DNA of 64,000 bases from Atriophallophorus winterbourni (Eukaryota > Platyhelminthes > Trematoda > Plagiorchiida > Microphallidae): positions 1 through 64,000 of the forward strand of contig JACCGJ010010144.1 in the NCBI GenBank assembly GCA_013407085.1, read 5' to 3'. Position 1 is the first letter of the stretch. Each line of letters opens with the position of its first letter. Of the stretch, positions 48,340 through 57,789 are shown piece after piece. Below the pieces are notes generated by a model that had not been told where the DNA came from, ran no database searches, and saw nothing but the letters and a program-made list of their open reading frames with translations. The position numbers and the translations under genes are program-made.

Positions 48340-49302
48340 TTAAAACCCAGATTTCAAGCCATTGCCTTGCGGGATTCTGGAGACTACCGTTTTGCAATTA
48401 TTCATTACCTTTTTCATTTTACCATTATCTATCCGTTCATAAGGACCCTCTGATAAGTGTACCCCAACTTTGTATAAATAGTCGCTTTTATTCAAAATTA
48501 CCGTTACTTTACCCTTATCAGCCTTAGTAATGGCTATATTTGTATCTTGTTTCAGCGTAAGAAGTGCTTGTATTTCGTATGAATCAAGGATTGCATCGCC
48601 TTGTTCCTGGTTTTTAATGACACCTGCGATACAGTTTCTTACCGCGTCTGCCTGTTCGTTAAGGAGTGCATTTAATGATCCCTCAATACAGGGTATAAGA
48701 TCCTCAGCTTTCATAAAACTCTTGCTTATGCAGAAATTCAAGCCCTTCTTCAACAATCTTTGTTCAGCTTGCGAAAGTTTTCGATTAGATATATTCGAAA
48801 CACTAGAATACTGGTTGCAAGATAATGACTTATTAGATTTAACTGAAGAACGTTTATTATAAAACTCAAATAACTTGTTGAACTTACGGTTTTGTCTTTC
48901 TCCTATTCGCTCCGTTTGTGTGGCTAAAACCTCCGCGTGTTTACCACAAATTTTGCAGAAATCCGCTTCGGATAATTCAACGCGCAGTTTCGACATCATT
49001 CTCGAGGCTTTCGATCGAGCGGCCAATATGGTTTCGTTGACCCGGTGAATCCTTTGTTTTAAAAACACTTTGGATGGGCTCGCGGCAGCCTTTGTCGATT
49101 TGCGGGAATTATCAGGAGGTTTTACCACCAGATCCCTTGGTATTACGTCCCGCTGCTTGCAACGAAGGTTGAAGATGCGGTGGTTCACCCATCTGGCTTC
49201 ATATTCCGCTGTTCTCACCAACTCACTGGCCAATTTTCGAACACGGGGCTCGTAGGAGTCAGCAATCGATTGGAATATGTTTGGGACCGATCGTGTATTC
49301 AT
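48340..49302 (-). CDS. Penelope-like ORF, N-terminal part
   Basis: 320 codons from ATG at 49302 (- strand), the start lying at the edge of the LTR as in other Penelope copies (MNTRSVPNIFQ). It encodes the basic, helix-rich N-terminal region (VNHRIFNLRCKQRDVIP; a Cys/His cluster CKICGKHAEV at residues about 143-152) and reaches the conserved pre-RT segment NIAITKADKGKVTVILNKSD near residue 265. It stops before the first RT motif, where a break or inversion point would lie. Intact and uninterrupted over its whole length, which suggests recent insertion. Confidence 0.8.
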   Translation of the reverse strand: MNTRSVPNIFQSIADSYEPRVRKLASELVRTAEYEARWVNHRIFNLRCKQRDVIPRDLVVKPPDNSRKSTKAAASPSKVFLKQRIHRVNETILAARSKASRMMSKLRVELSEADFCKICGKHAEVLATQTERIGERQNRKFNKLFEFYNKRSSVKSNKSLSCNQYSSVSNISNRKLSQAEQRLLKKGLNFCISKSFMKAEDLIPCIEGSLNALLNEQADAVRNCIAGVIKNQEQGDAILDSYEIQALLTLKQDTNIAITKADKGKVTVILNKSDYLYKVGVHLSEGPYERIDNGKMKKVMNNCKTVVSRIPQGNGLKSGF

Positions 49303-49303
49303 A

Positions 49304-49619
49304 ATGCAAAGGAATTTGTGTGCAATCGGTTAGAGTAGTTTTTGGGTAACGTTTCACTTCTGACACAGAAGCTTCGTCAGACCAAGGGTGATAGTCAGGA
49401 CAGGGAATATGATTAAGTAGCAGTCAACCCACCACCACCTATTTGACCTTACCGCTAAACAGCCTATAGTACGACTACAGTGTGTCACGTCTCGTGGGAA
49501 TGACCAGGATCAGTGGCCGATTTTCCACCCAGTGTGTATTCACGTCAATCTGATACAAGTGAACACGGTCAAGGTCAGTTGACACAGCGGCCCACATACG
49601 TAAAAGTACGTAACTAACG
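49304..49619 (-). repeat. Penelope LTR, left copy (inverted)
   Basis: About 316 bp, reverse complement of 51039-51356 with few mismatches. It carries the hammerhead listed at 49335-49385. Confidence 0.85.
49335..49385 (-). ncRNA. Hammerhead ribozyme in left Penelope LTR
   Basis: On the - strand: GGT, CTGACGA (49380-49374), stem II closed by six pairs with one bulged G, loop GTGTC, then GAAACGTTACCC. Same structure as the right LTR copy at 51275-51320. Confidence 0.75.
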
Positions 49620-50969
49620 GCTTATTTGTTGAAACATTTAGTCGGCAATACAGCCTCGTTCATCAAGAACGCAAATGACTTTGTAGCACGCTTAAAGTCG
49701 GTAACAATAGATAACGATGAGATAATGGTTAGTTTTGATGTGAGCGCTTTGTTCACCAACGTCGATACAACAAGTGCGTTACAACTAGCTAGACGGGCCT
49801 TGGAATCTGATGCCAGTTTGTCAGATCGCACAAACTTGAGCGTCCAGCAAATTATCAACGGTGTATCGATCTGTCTAAGCATGAACCACTTCGTATTTAA
49901 TGAGCAATTATATAGACAAAAAGAAGGGTTGGCAATGGGTTCACCGATATCTCCAGTACTTGCGAACATGTATATGGAGCATTTCGAGAACAAAGCCCTT
50001 AACAATGAAGGGTTCAAGCCAAAATTATGGTGGCGCTATGTTGATGACACATTTGTTATCATCAAGCGAGATCAGTTAGAGGCCTTCTTTAAATATTTAA
50101 ATGAAATAGACCCATGTATTACTGACACAAAGGAAGTGGAATCCTGCACAGGCACTCTTCCATTTTTAGACTGTTTAGCACAAAAAGTAGACGGAAAAAT
50201 AAAAACTTCTGTCTATCGGAAACCTATCGATACAGATGCTGTACTACGATACACTTCCGCTCATCCAAGACAGGTCTTCAGTTCCATAGCTTGTTCCATT
50301 TTCCACAAGATAGAACACTTGTGCAGCGACGAAAGGGAGCAAAAACAGGCACACCGTGAAGCGAGCCAAAGGCTCATAGACCACGGTTATCCAAAAAGTT
50401 TTGTAAAACGCCAATTGATGAAGGTAAAATACCCATCCGAAAAATCGGAGAAAAATTGGCGAGATACAGTCTGTATACCTCATGTAAAATGCACTTCTGA
50501 AGCGATACGTAGAATCTTGGACCAGGCGGCCATACGCGTAACTTATAAGAAAGGGAAAACTATCCGTTCGGTTCTGATGCACCTCAAGGATAAGACGCCT
50601 TTAGCTAGCGTTACGAACAGCATCTACAGAATCAACTGTAATGACTTTTCGGGCGTTTACATAGGGCAGACTTCCGGGGAAATTCACACTAGAATCGAAG
50701 AACACCGAAAGCCTGTCCGGAGACGGCCCCGGGATGCGAGGAAATATCAATCCCTTATTCGTGATTCCGCCTTGACGGAACACGTTTTAGATACGGGCCA
50801 CAGCGTCGATCTAGACAATGTGGCAATATTAAGACGCGGTATTAAACCGTATAGCGAACGCCTACATGCGGAGGCGGTCGAAATTGGCAAGGCAGGTCGA
50901 CTGGCGGTCAATAAGGTGGATGGGGCAGAAATCTCCACAATCTGGCGCTCAGCACTGATGCGAAAGTGA
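49614..50969 (+). CDS. Penelope-like reverse transcriptase + GIY-YIG endonuclease, C-terminal part
   Basis: Open from the codon after a stop at 49611 to 50969 with no frameshift. Residues counted from the TTG at 49626: RT motif SFDVSALFTNV (36-46), GLAMGSPISPVLAN (101-114), catalytic YVDD (138-141), a CTGTLPFLD block (174-182), SVYRKPIDTD (195-204). After a linker, the GIY-YIG nuclease has GVYIGQT (343-349), R356, EH (359-360) and E417 in LHAEAVEI. The first RT motifs are absent because the copy begins at the inversion junction. The usual second Cys before the GIY motif is not seen (INCNDFSG). It would supply target cleavage and copying if complete. Confidence 0.9.
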   Translation, partial: LTAYLLKHLVGNTASFIKNANDFVARLKSVTIDNDEIMVSFDVSALFTNVDTTSALQLARRALESDASLSDRTNLSVQQIINGVSICLSMNHFVFNEQLYRQKEGLAMGSPISPVLANMYMEHFENKALNNEGFKPKLWWRYVDDTFVIIKRDQLEAFFKYLNEIDPCITDTKEVESCTGTLPFLDCLAQKVDGKIKTSVYRKPIDTDAVLRYTSAHPRQVFSSIACSIFHKIEHLCSDEREQKQAHREASQRLIDHGYPKSFVKRQLMKVKYPSEKSEKNWRDTVCIPHVKCTSEAIRRILDQAAIRVTYKKGKTIRSVLMHLKDKTPLASVTNSIYRINCNDFSGVYIGQTSGEIHTRIEEHRKPVRRRPRDARKYQSLIRDSALTEHVLDTGHSVDLDNVAILRRGIKPYSERLHAEAVEIGKAGRLAVNKVDGAEISTIWRSALMRK

Positions 50970-51038
50970 ATATTTTTTTCACCTCATACCTACTAGTTAA
51001 TTAGATTTTTGTTTTTCTTCAAACAGCTTAAACCTAGA

Positions 51039-51356
51039 CCCGTTAGTTATGTACTTTTACGTATGTGGGCCGCTGTGTCAACTGACCATGACCGTGTTCA
51101 CTTGTATCAGATTGACGTGGATACACACTGTGTGGAAAATCGGTCACCGATCCTGGTCATTCCCACGAGACGTGACACACTGTAGTCGTACTATAGGCTG
51201 TTTAGCGGTAAGGTCAAATAAGTGGTGGTGGGTTGACTGCTACTTAATCATGTTCCCTGTCCTGACTATCACCCTTGGTCTGACGAAGCTTCTGTGTCAG
51301 AAGTGAAACGTTACCCAAAAACTACTCTAACCGATTGCACACAAATTCCTTTGCAG
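51039..51356 (+). repeat. Penelope LTR, right copy
   Basis: About 318 bp following the RT ORF after a 70-bp spacer. Begins CGTTAGTTATGTACTTTTAC and ends near ACAAATTCCTTTGCA. Inverted relative to the left LTR. Confidence 0.85.
51275..51320 (+). ncRNA. Hammerhead ribozyme in right Penelope LTR
   Basis: CTGACGA (51280-51286); stem II of A-U, C-G, U-A, U-A, C-G, U-A with one bulged G, loop GTGTC (51294-51298); GAA (51305-51307); minimal stem III AC/GU without a real loop; cleavage site after GTT (51310-51312). Stem I pairs GGT (51277-51279) with ACC (51313-51315) and then TT with AA across a bulged C. All conserved core bases fit. The tiny stem III is the form described in Penelope elements, where dimers are thought to be the active species. 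Confidence 0.8.
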
Positions 51357-51371
51357 TGTGATCAACAATTT

Positions 51372-51600
51372 TGCTTAAAGTTAATCGCTTCGACCTCATC
51401 CATCTTTCGCCGAAATTCACATGAATTGGAACTTGATGATTAGCAGATGTGAAAAAAGCAAAACCGAGTGATTTCGCGACCTGTATCGAGCGAGCGTCAA
51501 CTGATACCGGGTCATTTGAAGAGGTTGTGTGCAGAGTTCATCCGTTTAGTGTGAAAATGGTATACCTTGATTCCATTTACACGAGAATAAGATTATGATA
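51372..51600. repeat. Dispersed repeat D, copy 1
   Basis: Aligns with 55425-55640: GTTAATCGCTTCGACCT, GGTTGTGTGCAGA, ACACGAGAATAAG.TTATG landmarks in order. No protein recognised. Followed by the (TA)n run. Confidence 0.7.
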
Positions 51601-51604
51601 ATCT

Positions 51605-51606
<2 letters not shown>

Positions 51607-51671
<65 letters not shown>
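51607..51671. repeat. (TA)n microsatellite
   Basis: Long TA runs interrupted twice. Confidence 0.9.
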
Positions 51672-51673
<2 letters not shown>

Positions 51674-51747
51674 GCGTGGACTAATCGTTATTACATCCAA
51701 AAATAGAGAAGTTTCTAATGTTGAAGGTATAACTTTACACACATTGT

Positions 51748-52160
51748 ATCAATGAACCCAAAGGATTAAACCGTTGGTGGTGTGTAAGTTTGGGGGGGAG
51801 GTGAGCAACACATCACTTTGGTCATTCATAAGCGCCTTGATTGATTAACCAATAATCACTACGTAATTCTGTGTTTGAACATAGTGGTTCGTTGTACGAA
51901 CCCTATGTAAGAGTGGCATACAAGTATAACATAGTTTACCATTTATCCACTGTTTCACAGCTCAATGAAACCAATCTTACTGTCTGCACCTGATGACGAC
52001 AAACAGCTAGAAACCGGTAGTGGTGTGTAAGTGCGGGGAATGTGAGCAACACATTACTTTGGTCATCTGTAAGCGCCTTGTGTGCTTGACCAAGAATCAC
52101 TTTGTGATTCTGTGTTTGAACATATTGGTTCTTTGTACAAACCCTATGTAACAGTTATCA
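51748..52160 (+). repeat. Hammerhead-repeat family B, tandem copies
   Basis: One complete unit plus part of a second, with a period of 243 bp on the TGTGTAAG motif (51781 and 52024). The second ribozyme end reads CTGATGA (51990-51996), GAA (52010-52012), minimal stem III and triplet GTA (to 52019), with stem I CAC/GTG. Stem II (CGAC/GCTA) is poor. The first end at 51757-51785 lost its CTGATGA. Tandem head-to-tail spacing matches transcripts that self-cleave into unit-length RNAs. Confidence 0.7.
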
Positions 52161-52389
52161 TCGAAAAGATGTTGACTTGTTTAAGTGAGTAATTAACAGA
52201 CTACATTATACTGGTACTTGACATATTGCAGCCAAGAGTCAGATCTCGGACTCGCTCTTTCTGACGTACGTCAATAAGGTAGTAGAAATTTTTCACAGTA
52301 ATAAATAGTTATTTAAGTATGACATGAAGATTTATGGTTGCATTTTAACCCAAAAGATTACTTGGTTTCACAAAAAGTGTTCGTTTATT

Positions 52390-53540
52390 AGGTGTGGATG
52401 GCATCACCCTGGATATTCTCAGGTTCTGTCATAGTTGCTTTGTGAACCGCTTTCCAGGTTGTTTAACTATTCGTCGCTTAAGGGATTTGTATCAAACGTT
52501 GAGCTTCCGCCATGATTACATTCATAGTTGAAGGCAATTGCCGATCTAATGCTGAAAGCAATTGTACCGTGCACTAGTGCCTCTTATTTACAAGGTCATG
52601 ATGCGAACGAATGATCCAATACTTTGAAACGGGTAATTTGTTTCGCCATGGCAGCATGGTTTTCGTTATTGTGTAACAAATCATCTCATAGCGTTAGATG
52701 ACTCAACAAAGGGGTTAGATAGAAGTAGTTGCAATCACGTTTGCTACGCGGACATTTCTAAAGCTTTTGACAGAGTTGATCTCCATTTGATTTTACATAA
52801 ACGGATTTCTTTAAGAATCTGCGATTTACTATATCCGTATTGACTACTTACTAGATCGCCACGCAAGATTTGGTGTAAATGGATTGCTATTAAAAATATT
52901 TGAACCCACCAGCGGTGTCCCACGAGGATCCGTGCTTGATCTGCTTCTTTTTCTATTATACATTAATAATTCCCCACACTCACTCAATTTGGTTTGTTCG
53001 TGGGCGATCATGAAAATTTGGACGCGATTTAGTTCTGTAGAAGATTGTGAGAAACTTCCAAGTGATTTGTACAACGTGTCAGAGTTGGTGGGACTGAAGG
53101 TTATGAAATATAACAAATGGAAAAGTTAGATGCTCCAAATTAGCAAGAATATTTTGGACATATCGATTATGAACTAAAATCTCGGCCTGGAGCTAGGTGG
53201 AAAATGACCTTCAAGTATGAATTAGTGGAAACCTAAAGAGCGCGGTTCACTGTCAGAACATATAACTACGGGTCAGCAGATCATTATGTATATTCCGAAG
53301 AACAGTTGGAAGCGTCTTGCTGGCAACGTAACCAATTGTAATGAACGCATACTTCCGTCCTATAATGGAATATGCGATATAACCTATCACAGAACTACAA
53401 AATTAGTGATTGGTCCTCGCAATGATCCGTACACTTAAAATTGTGACAACTGGGTCTATGTGACTTGACTTAAGTGAGGATATGTTGCGATATTATTACT
53501 GCCCATAGAATTTTATCGACCGAAGGACATCTACTAAGAC
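52390..53540 (+). pseudogene. CR1-like LINE ORF2 fragment
   Basis: Shifting frames give WQHGFRYCVTNHL, CYADISKAFDRVDLHLIL, TSGVPRGSVLDLLLFLLYIN (52910-52975), KIWTRFSSVEDCEKL and a degenerate C-terminal segment to about 53540. The palm box is read as CSWAIM instead of FADD. Several stops. Relic. Confidence 0.65.
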
Positions 53541-53654
53541 ACTTGCTTGTACTGTGTGGTAAGAAACTGACGCGTAGATATACGTGATAGTTGGTGCCAT
53601 TTTTTCACCACATATATTTCTGGAATTCACTACCATGGTATGGGGCCGGCTTTC

Positions 53655-53735
53655 CTTGGTTTGAACACCGTGGTTCGTTGTACGAACCCTATGTATCAGT
53701 GACATTCAAATATAACTTTCAAGCAATCTACTGTT
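53655..53735 (+). repeat. Hammerhead-repeat family B fragment
   Basis: TTTGAACACCGTGGTTCGTT, GTACGAACCCTATGTA and AGTGACATTCAAATATAACT match the middle of family B. No ribozyme part remains. Confidence 0.65.
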
Positions 53736-53739
53736 CGCG

Positions 53740-54600
53740 AACCATGTGTCGTCTGTGAGAAAGTGTTTAGTCGTAAGAGCAAATCTGTCAGTTGTCGCAA
53801 CTGCTCAAACACGTGTTACGCAAAATGTGAGTAATCATTGTCCTCAGAGGCGATATAGATGTTAAATGATGTAAACATTCCTGGCGTATGCTACGTCTGT
53901 AAACATAGTCGGAGAGAACCAAACGAGAGTCTGCGTGCTTTAACAAGTGTCCAGCCATGCAACCTGGATGGTTGGATGTTGAGCTTAGAGCTCAGCATAT
54001 AGACATTAACGGTATTATTTGAAACTGTGGTAACAGCTCATAATTTCTGGTTTACCGGTACAAATACCGAAAAATCAGATAATATAATCTGTAATGCCAA
54101 CCAGACAACATATACATCTCCGCAGATCATTCCACGCAAACGCTCAACTGTTACATGAGATTCCCGAGTTCAATGCTCGAACCTACGCCGATATAACTTG
54201 GTTAGAAGTAAAAGGACGTATCGATGTTCGTAAGATGAATAACAAGCGCAGTCTAATCCTTTTAGTTGTTCAAGAGTCTGTCAATAAAATGAATGCTGTT
54301 AAACATCAACAACACGATTACAAGCAGTAGCTTTACAACAAAGAAACGATAGCAACACAGGAGTATGCCGTTGCGAGTACCTTCATGTTACCCAAATTAC
54401 AAAGTTGACGGACCATACCCTTTGAAACTCACTTTTTTAACAAGTGCTATGACAGACTTCGTCAGACAATCTAAGGAAAATATTCCCGCTGATGTCAGAA
54501 TAAACATATTAAAGGCAGCGTCAGAAACACATACTGAAGCATTGCCTTGCGTAGTGCTTGGACAACGAAATACTGTGTTGGCCCCAGTTTACTGAAATCC
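53740..54600 (+). pseudogene. CR1-like ORF1 relic (PHD-type zinc finger)
   Basis: The start reads CVVCEKVFSRKSKSVSCRNC then YAKC and CYVCK, matching the zinc-binding Cys/His spacing of the better ORF1 at 62543. The middle (NARTYADITWLEVKG) corresponds to the FAQITAQN region, and the end (GPYPLKLTFLTSAMTD) matches GPSPLKLTFFPWIKTE of the 62-63 kb element. Frame changes and stops separate the parts. It follows an ORF2 relic on the same strand, so at least two elements are involved. Confidence 0.65.
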
Positions 54601-54909
54601 CTTAGTGGTTTCCTCTTACAAATTTGAACGAGTATTTTACTTGAAACTATTGTATAATCTAATTAATCGGCGTAGCTTTTTCGCTTGATTCAAATTTGAA
54701 TTTTTACCATCCATTACCACTTACCATAGAGTTCTTATTGAGCTTATTGCTTGTTGGACCACTTAATATTTGTATTTCATCTCACCGTGACTTACTTTAT
54801 ATTTATAGATGGATGCCTTTTTAACTTATTGTTCTAGATCCCATGTTAAATAGTCGTTAGGACCACCGTTCTTTTTTACTTGAAGTTGACTATATAAACG
54901 ATTCCGCAG
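54601..54909. other. Nothing seen
   Basis: AT-rich sequence leading to the acceptor at 54909. Confidence 0.4.
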
Positions 54910-55016
54910 GATTTATCTTACGGATACTGTTATATAAATTACTCGCGAGTCTTCTTCCGCCAAATTCTCCTGAAAGCAAGTCCTGGCTGGATAATATGAT
55001 GAATATTCTACCAAAG
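54910..55016 (+). CDS. Host exon (chain exon 8), unknown protein
   Basis: Acceptor AACGATTCCGCAG|GA, donor CCAAAG|GTAATT. 107 nt, phase 1 start, phase 0 end, open. The peptide is helical with a Leu-rich face (RILLYKLLASLLPPNSPESK, then WLDNMMNILPK). Phase fits 45163-45282 and the short candidate last exon at 55093. Confidence 0.55.
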
Positions 55017-55092
55017 GTAATTTTATCTTAATGGAACTATTCTCGTATATTGTGTATAATGCCCAACTGATGTTCGATTTCGAAAGTCTCAG

Positions 55093-55155
55093 CTACCCAT
55101 GATTTTACCTGATCTCGTTGGTCGTATTAATCTGGGGAAAGCTAAGCTTCCATAA
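55093..55155 (+). CDS. Possible last exon of the chain
   Basis: After a 76-bp intron ending GAAAGTCTCAG|, 20 codons (LPMILPDLVGRINLGKAKLP) and TAA, phase 0, continuing the Leu-rich composition of the previous exon. No AATAAA close downstream, so it may instead be a chance frame. Confidence 0.35.
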   Translation, partial: LPMILPDLVGRINLGKAKLP

Positions 55156-55424
55156 TTTTGAAATTCGCGTGTAAATTATGATAGGAAATACCGAAAAAAT
55201 TAAAGAGTCATGCAAGTTTGATTAAGTTTCAAAGAATTGATCAGTTATCGCGTTTGAGATTACGACTAATTAAGATGAAGTAATTGACCGAAAGCTTTCC
55301 AATCCACCATCAACGGTAACTCAATTTCATTTAACAGATTTCTTGATTAAAATACTGCATAATGTAAGTTTTTAATGTTGCGGAGAATCAAACCTGAACT
55401 CAGTGTAACCAACAGATTCGCACA

Positions 55425-55640
55425 CGGTTAATCGCTTCGACCTAAGTGATCTTGAAAAATCACAAGTTGTGTAGTGTGATGTTTTGCAGAGGTAAAAACG
55501 GCTAAACCGATCGATTCTGCTATCCGTATCGCGATGGCGTCAATGGATACAAGGTCACACGAAAAGGTTGTGTGCAGATCTAGCCAGTTTGATGTGATTC
55601 GATAGACTTTGCTTCAATTTTCACGAGAATAAGGTTATGT
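55425..55640. repeat. Dispersed repeat D, copy 2
   Basis: Partner of 51372-51600, clearly diverged. No coding content recognised. Confidence 0.7.
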
Positions 55641-56079
55641 ACATCTGCTGTAAGATTAAATAACTAACAAAGCTTCAATGCTAGTAGCGCATCTTTGTCC
55701 AATTTAGCGTTAAAACGCGCGTACCACGCATTATTTATTTCAAAAATATTGAATTTTCACAGAGCCGACAGAATTTACATAATTCACATTGAAACAATGT
55801 ACCTACTTGCGATGCAGCTACCTCAGAGGATTTTTCAGTAAAATACCGGTTGATAGTATAATCTATACAGATTTGAAACGTAATTATTATTCAAATTTTT
55901 TTGTTGGAGGGAAGCGCTAAGATTACCTCAATTACTGACTCATTAATTTCTTGCATGTATTTCCAAACTTTTTAAAAGCGCCATAGTTGATGAAACATTA
56001 AAGCATTTAAAAACTTTTGGTTAATTGCTAGACAGCTGCACAAATGTGCAAGAATTATGTTTGTTTATCTCAACTGCTG
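55641..56079. other. Nothing seen
   Basis: No feature recognised. Confidence 0.4.
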
Positions 56080-56430
56080 GCAACATCGATTTTGGTATTC
56101 GCCCTATTACTATTCGGTATAAACAATTGTGTAAAACTTGTGACCTTGAATAATATATAGATTTGAATCCAACCAGCGCGGATCGTACACTCGTACGCTG
56201 TGACTGAGCAGAATGTGTGAGATCGTGTTGCCTTTGTGAAATCAGTTTTAGTTTGAAGTGATGTTTCTAAACTGTAGCATCTCCAGACACCCAAATCTGT
56301 ATCTTCAGTGCAACTTTCAAGGACATGTGATCCTATATGGTATGTTAACCCTACTCGATTCCCCACATACATGTGCTGGCATTTGTTGAAGTTAGACTTC
56401 ATTTGTTCTTCAACGACCACCTGCAAAATG
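56080..56430 (-). pseudogene. CR1-like RT C-terminal fragment
   Basis: One - frame reads FNKCQHMYVGNR, YHIGSHVLESCTEDTDLGVW and LQTKTDFTKATRS, the segment after the RT palm (compare NFKKCHMLNIG and QRDLGVLI at 60706-61164). Downstream readable pieces end near 56080. 5' part absent. Confidence 0.7.
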
Positions 56431-57168
56431 TATCACGTTTATTTGACACATGAATGGTGACCGTAACGTTGTCTCTGATACATTATCACGCTGTTCTGTT
56501 CAAAGGATTTGCAATTCAGTACTGGAGTACAGAGAACTTGCCAGTAAACTTTAAAACAAACATGAATTTCCTTAAATTGGCGACAATAAGTCACAAAAGC
56601 CTGTAGTTTTACCGCTACTCAATTTTAATACCAAGATCCACGGTGATATATCGACAGCTAGAGAGAGACCTATCGTTTCGCAAATATATCGCCGAATGAT
56701 TTGAGATCACGTTCACGGACTGTGACATCGGGGCGTTCGCTCATCGGTAAAACTCATAACCGAATGTGTTATTTGTCACAAAATGCACTGTAAAGTTAGT
56801 CCTTGGGTAAAACACTGCGTGACTTGCTAGATCAGCGAAATTCGAAGACAATTGCATCCTCCATTCCGTCCATTCCCTTAACCTGATGGACGATTCAAAC
56901 CTGTTAACTTGTATGTCTTGGATCCCTCACCAGTTTGTCGAACATATATCTAATTCCTGACCTGTGTTAACAGATGTACGCTAGCGACAAAGAAGTTCGT
57001 ATGTGAAATATATACTAATACAATCGCATAAAAATTTCGTCCATTTTTGGATCTCCACCGCGAGGCACAATCTCCATTAACTCTCAACTAGTTCTTTCAA
57101 CTACTTAAAGCGGAATAATAAATCGGGTTTTTGCCATCGGTAGGAAAGAGTGGCCATATCTTTTTTAG
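56431..57168. other. Nothing seen
   Basis: No supported feature. Confidence 0.4.
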
Positions 57169-57326
57169 CCTCTTGTCCTTTGATAAACCCATATTTAAGC
57201 TTTCTGGGGGCCCTCGTTGGCATGCAGCAGCACTACTCCAACGGAAAAAACATTAACTATCTGGATGAGATTTGCCTGCAAATCAAAAGCCACATCTTTC
57301 AATATAATGATCGATTTGTTTCTAAA
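57169..57326 (+). CDS. Candidate exon, unknown protein
   Basis: Acceptor CATATCTTTTTTAG|CC, donor TCTAAA|GTAATC. 158 nt, open, phase 1 start and phase 0 end. Peptide includes YLSFLGALVGMQQHYSNGKN and DEICLQIKSHIFQY. Its start phase does not fit a direct join to 55016 or 55155, so it would need another exon or belong to a different gene. It may also be the 5' part of the LINE that follows. Confidence 0.3.
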
Positions 57327-57789
57327 GTAATCTATCGTAATACGTTTAGATCTCAATGGAGATCGGTCTCGTAGTATACGTTACCCTGACGCATGGTGAA
57401 GACGTAACAAGCTTGCTCCCTCATGTGGGACTCGGTCCTGTTGCAAGGAATGGTCCGATACCGCAGTCTCTAAGATACACAACGCACAACTCCTTTCCAA
57501 AACTAGGCTCATCTAGCAGGCCAAGATATATCCCAACCGATATTAAATCTACGTTCATTATGAAGGCTGAAAACGAACAGGAGAATGTGTGAGACGCATC
57601 ATTTTTTTAAAATTCAACCTTGAATATAATCATCTTCTGCAATTTAGTTGTCACGAGTCACATTTTGAACACTTTATTTTGGTTTGTGTTCATTTTTTTC
57701 TAACGAGATATTATATCAAACCTTTCTTTTTCTAATTCATTTTGTGTTATTTTAAATATTTCCCTTTCATATCTTTAATGAAGCTGTTG
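57327..57789. other. No supported gene
   Basis: An open frame at 57356-57592 (+) has proline- and glycine-rich composition but no recognised domain. Possibly LINE-derived. Confidence 0.35.

Larger units (their letters stand above)
48340..51356. mobile_element. Penelope-like element with inverted 5' half
   Basis: Left to right: N-terminal ORF on - (49302-48340), LTR on - (49619-49304), RT plus GIY-YIG ORF on + (49614-50969), LTR on + (51039-51356). So the 5' half (LTR plus N-terminal ORF) is flipped relative to the 3' half, joined at about 49620. The middle of the ORF (first RT blocks) is missing from both halves. Penelope elements are known for inverted or partial LTR copies, and an inversion during target-primed reverse transcription would give this layout. 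Confidence 0.85.

Noticed and set aside
48340..48862. Long + strand open frames opposite the Penelope N-terminal ORF
   Set aside because: They are antisense shadows. The - strand frame has recognisable Penelope motifs and the + frames do not.
50244..50582. A 112-codon - strand ORF within the Penelope RT ORF
   Set aside because: Antisense shadow of the RT/GIY-YIG reading frame, with no domain of its own.
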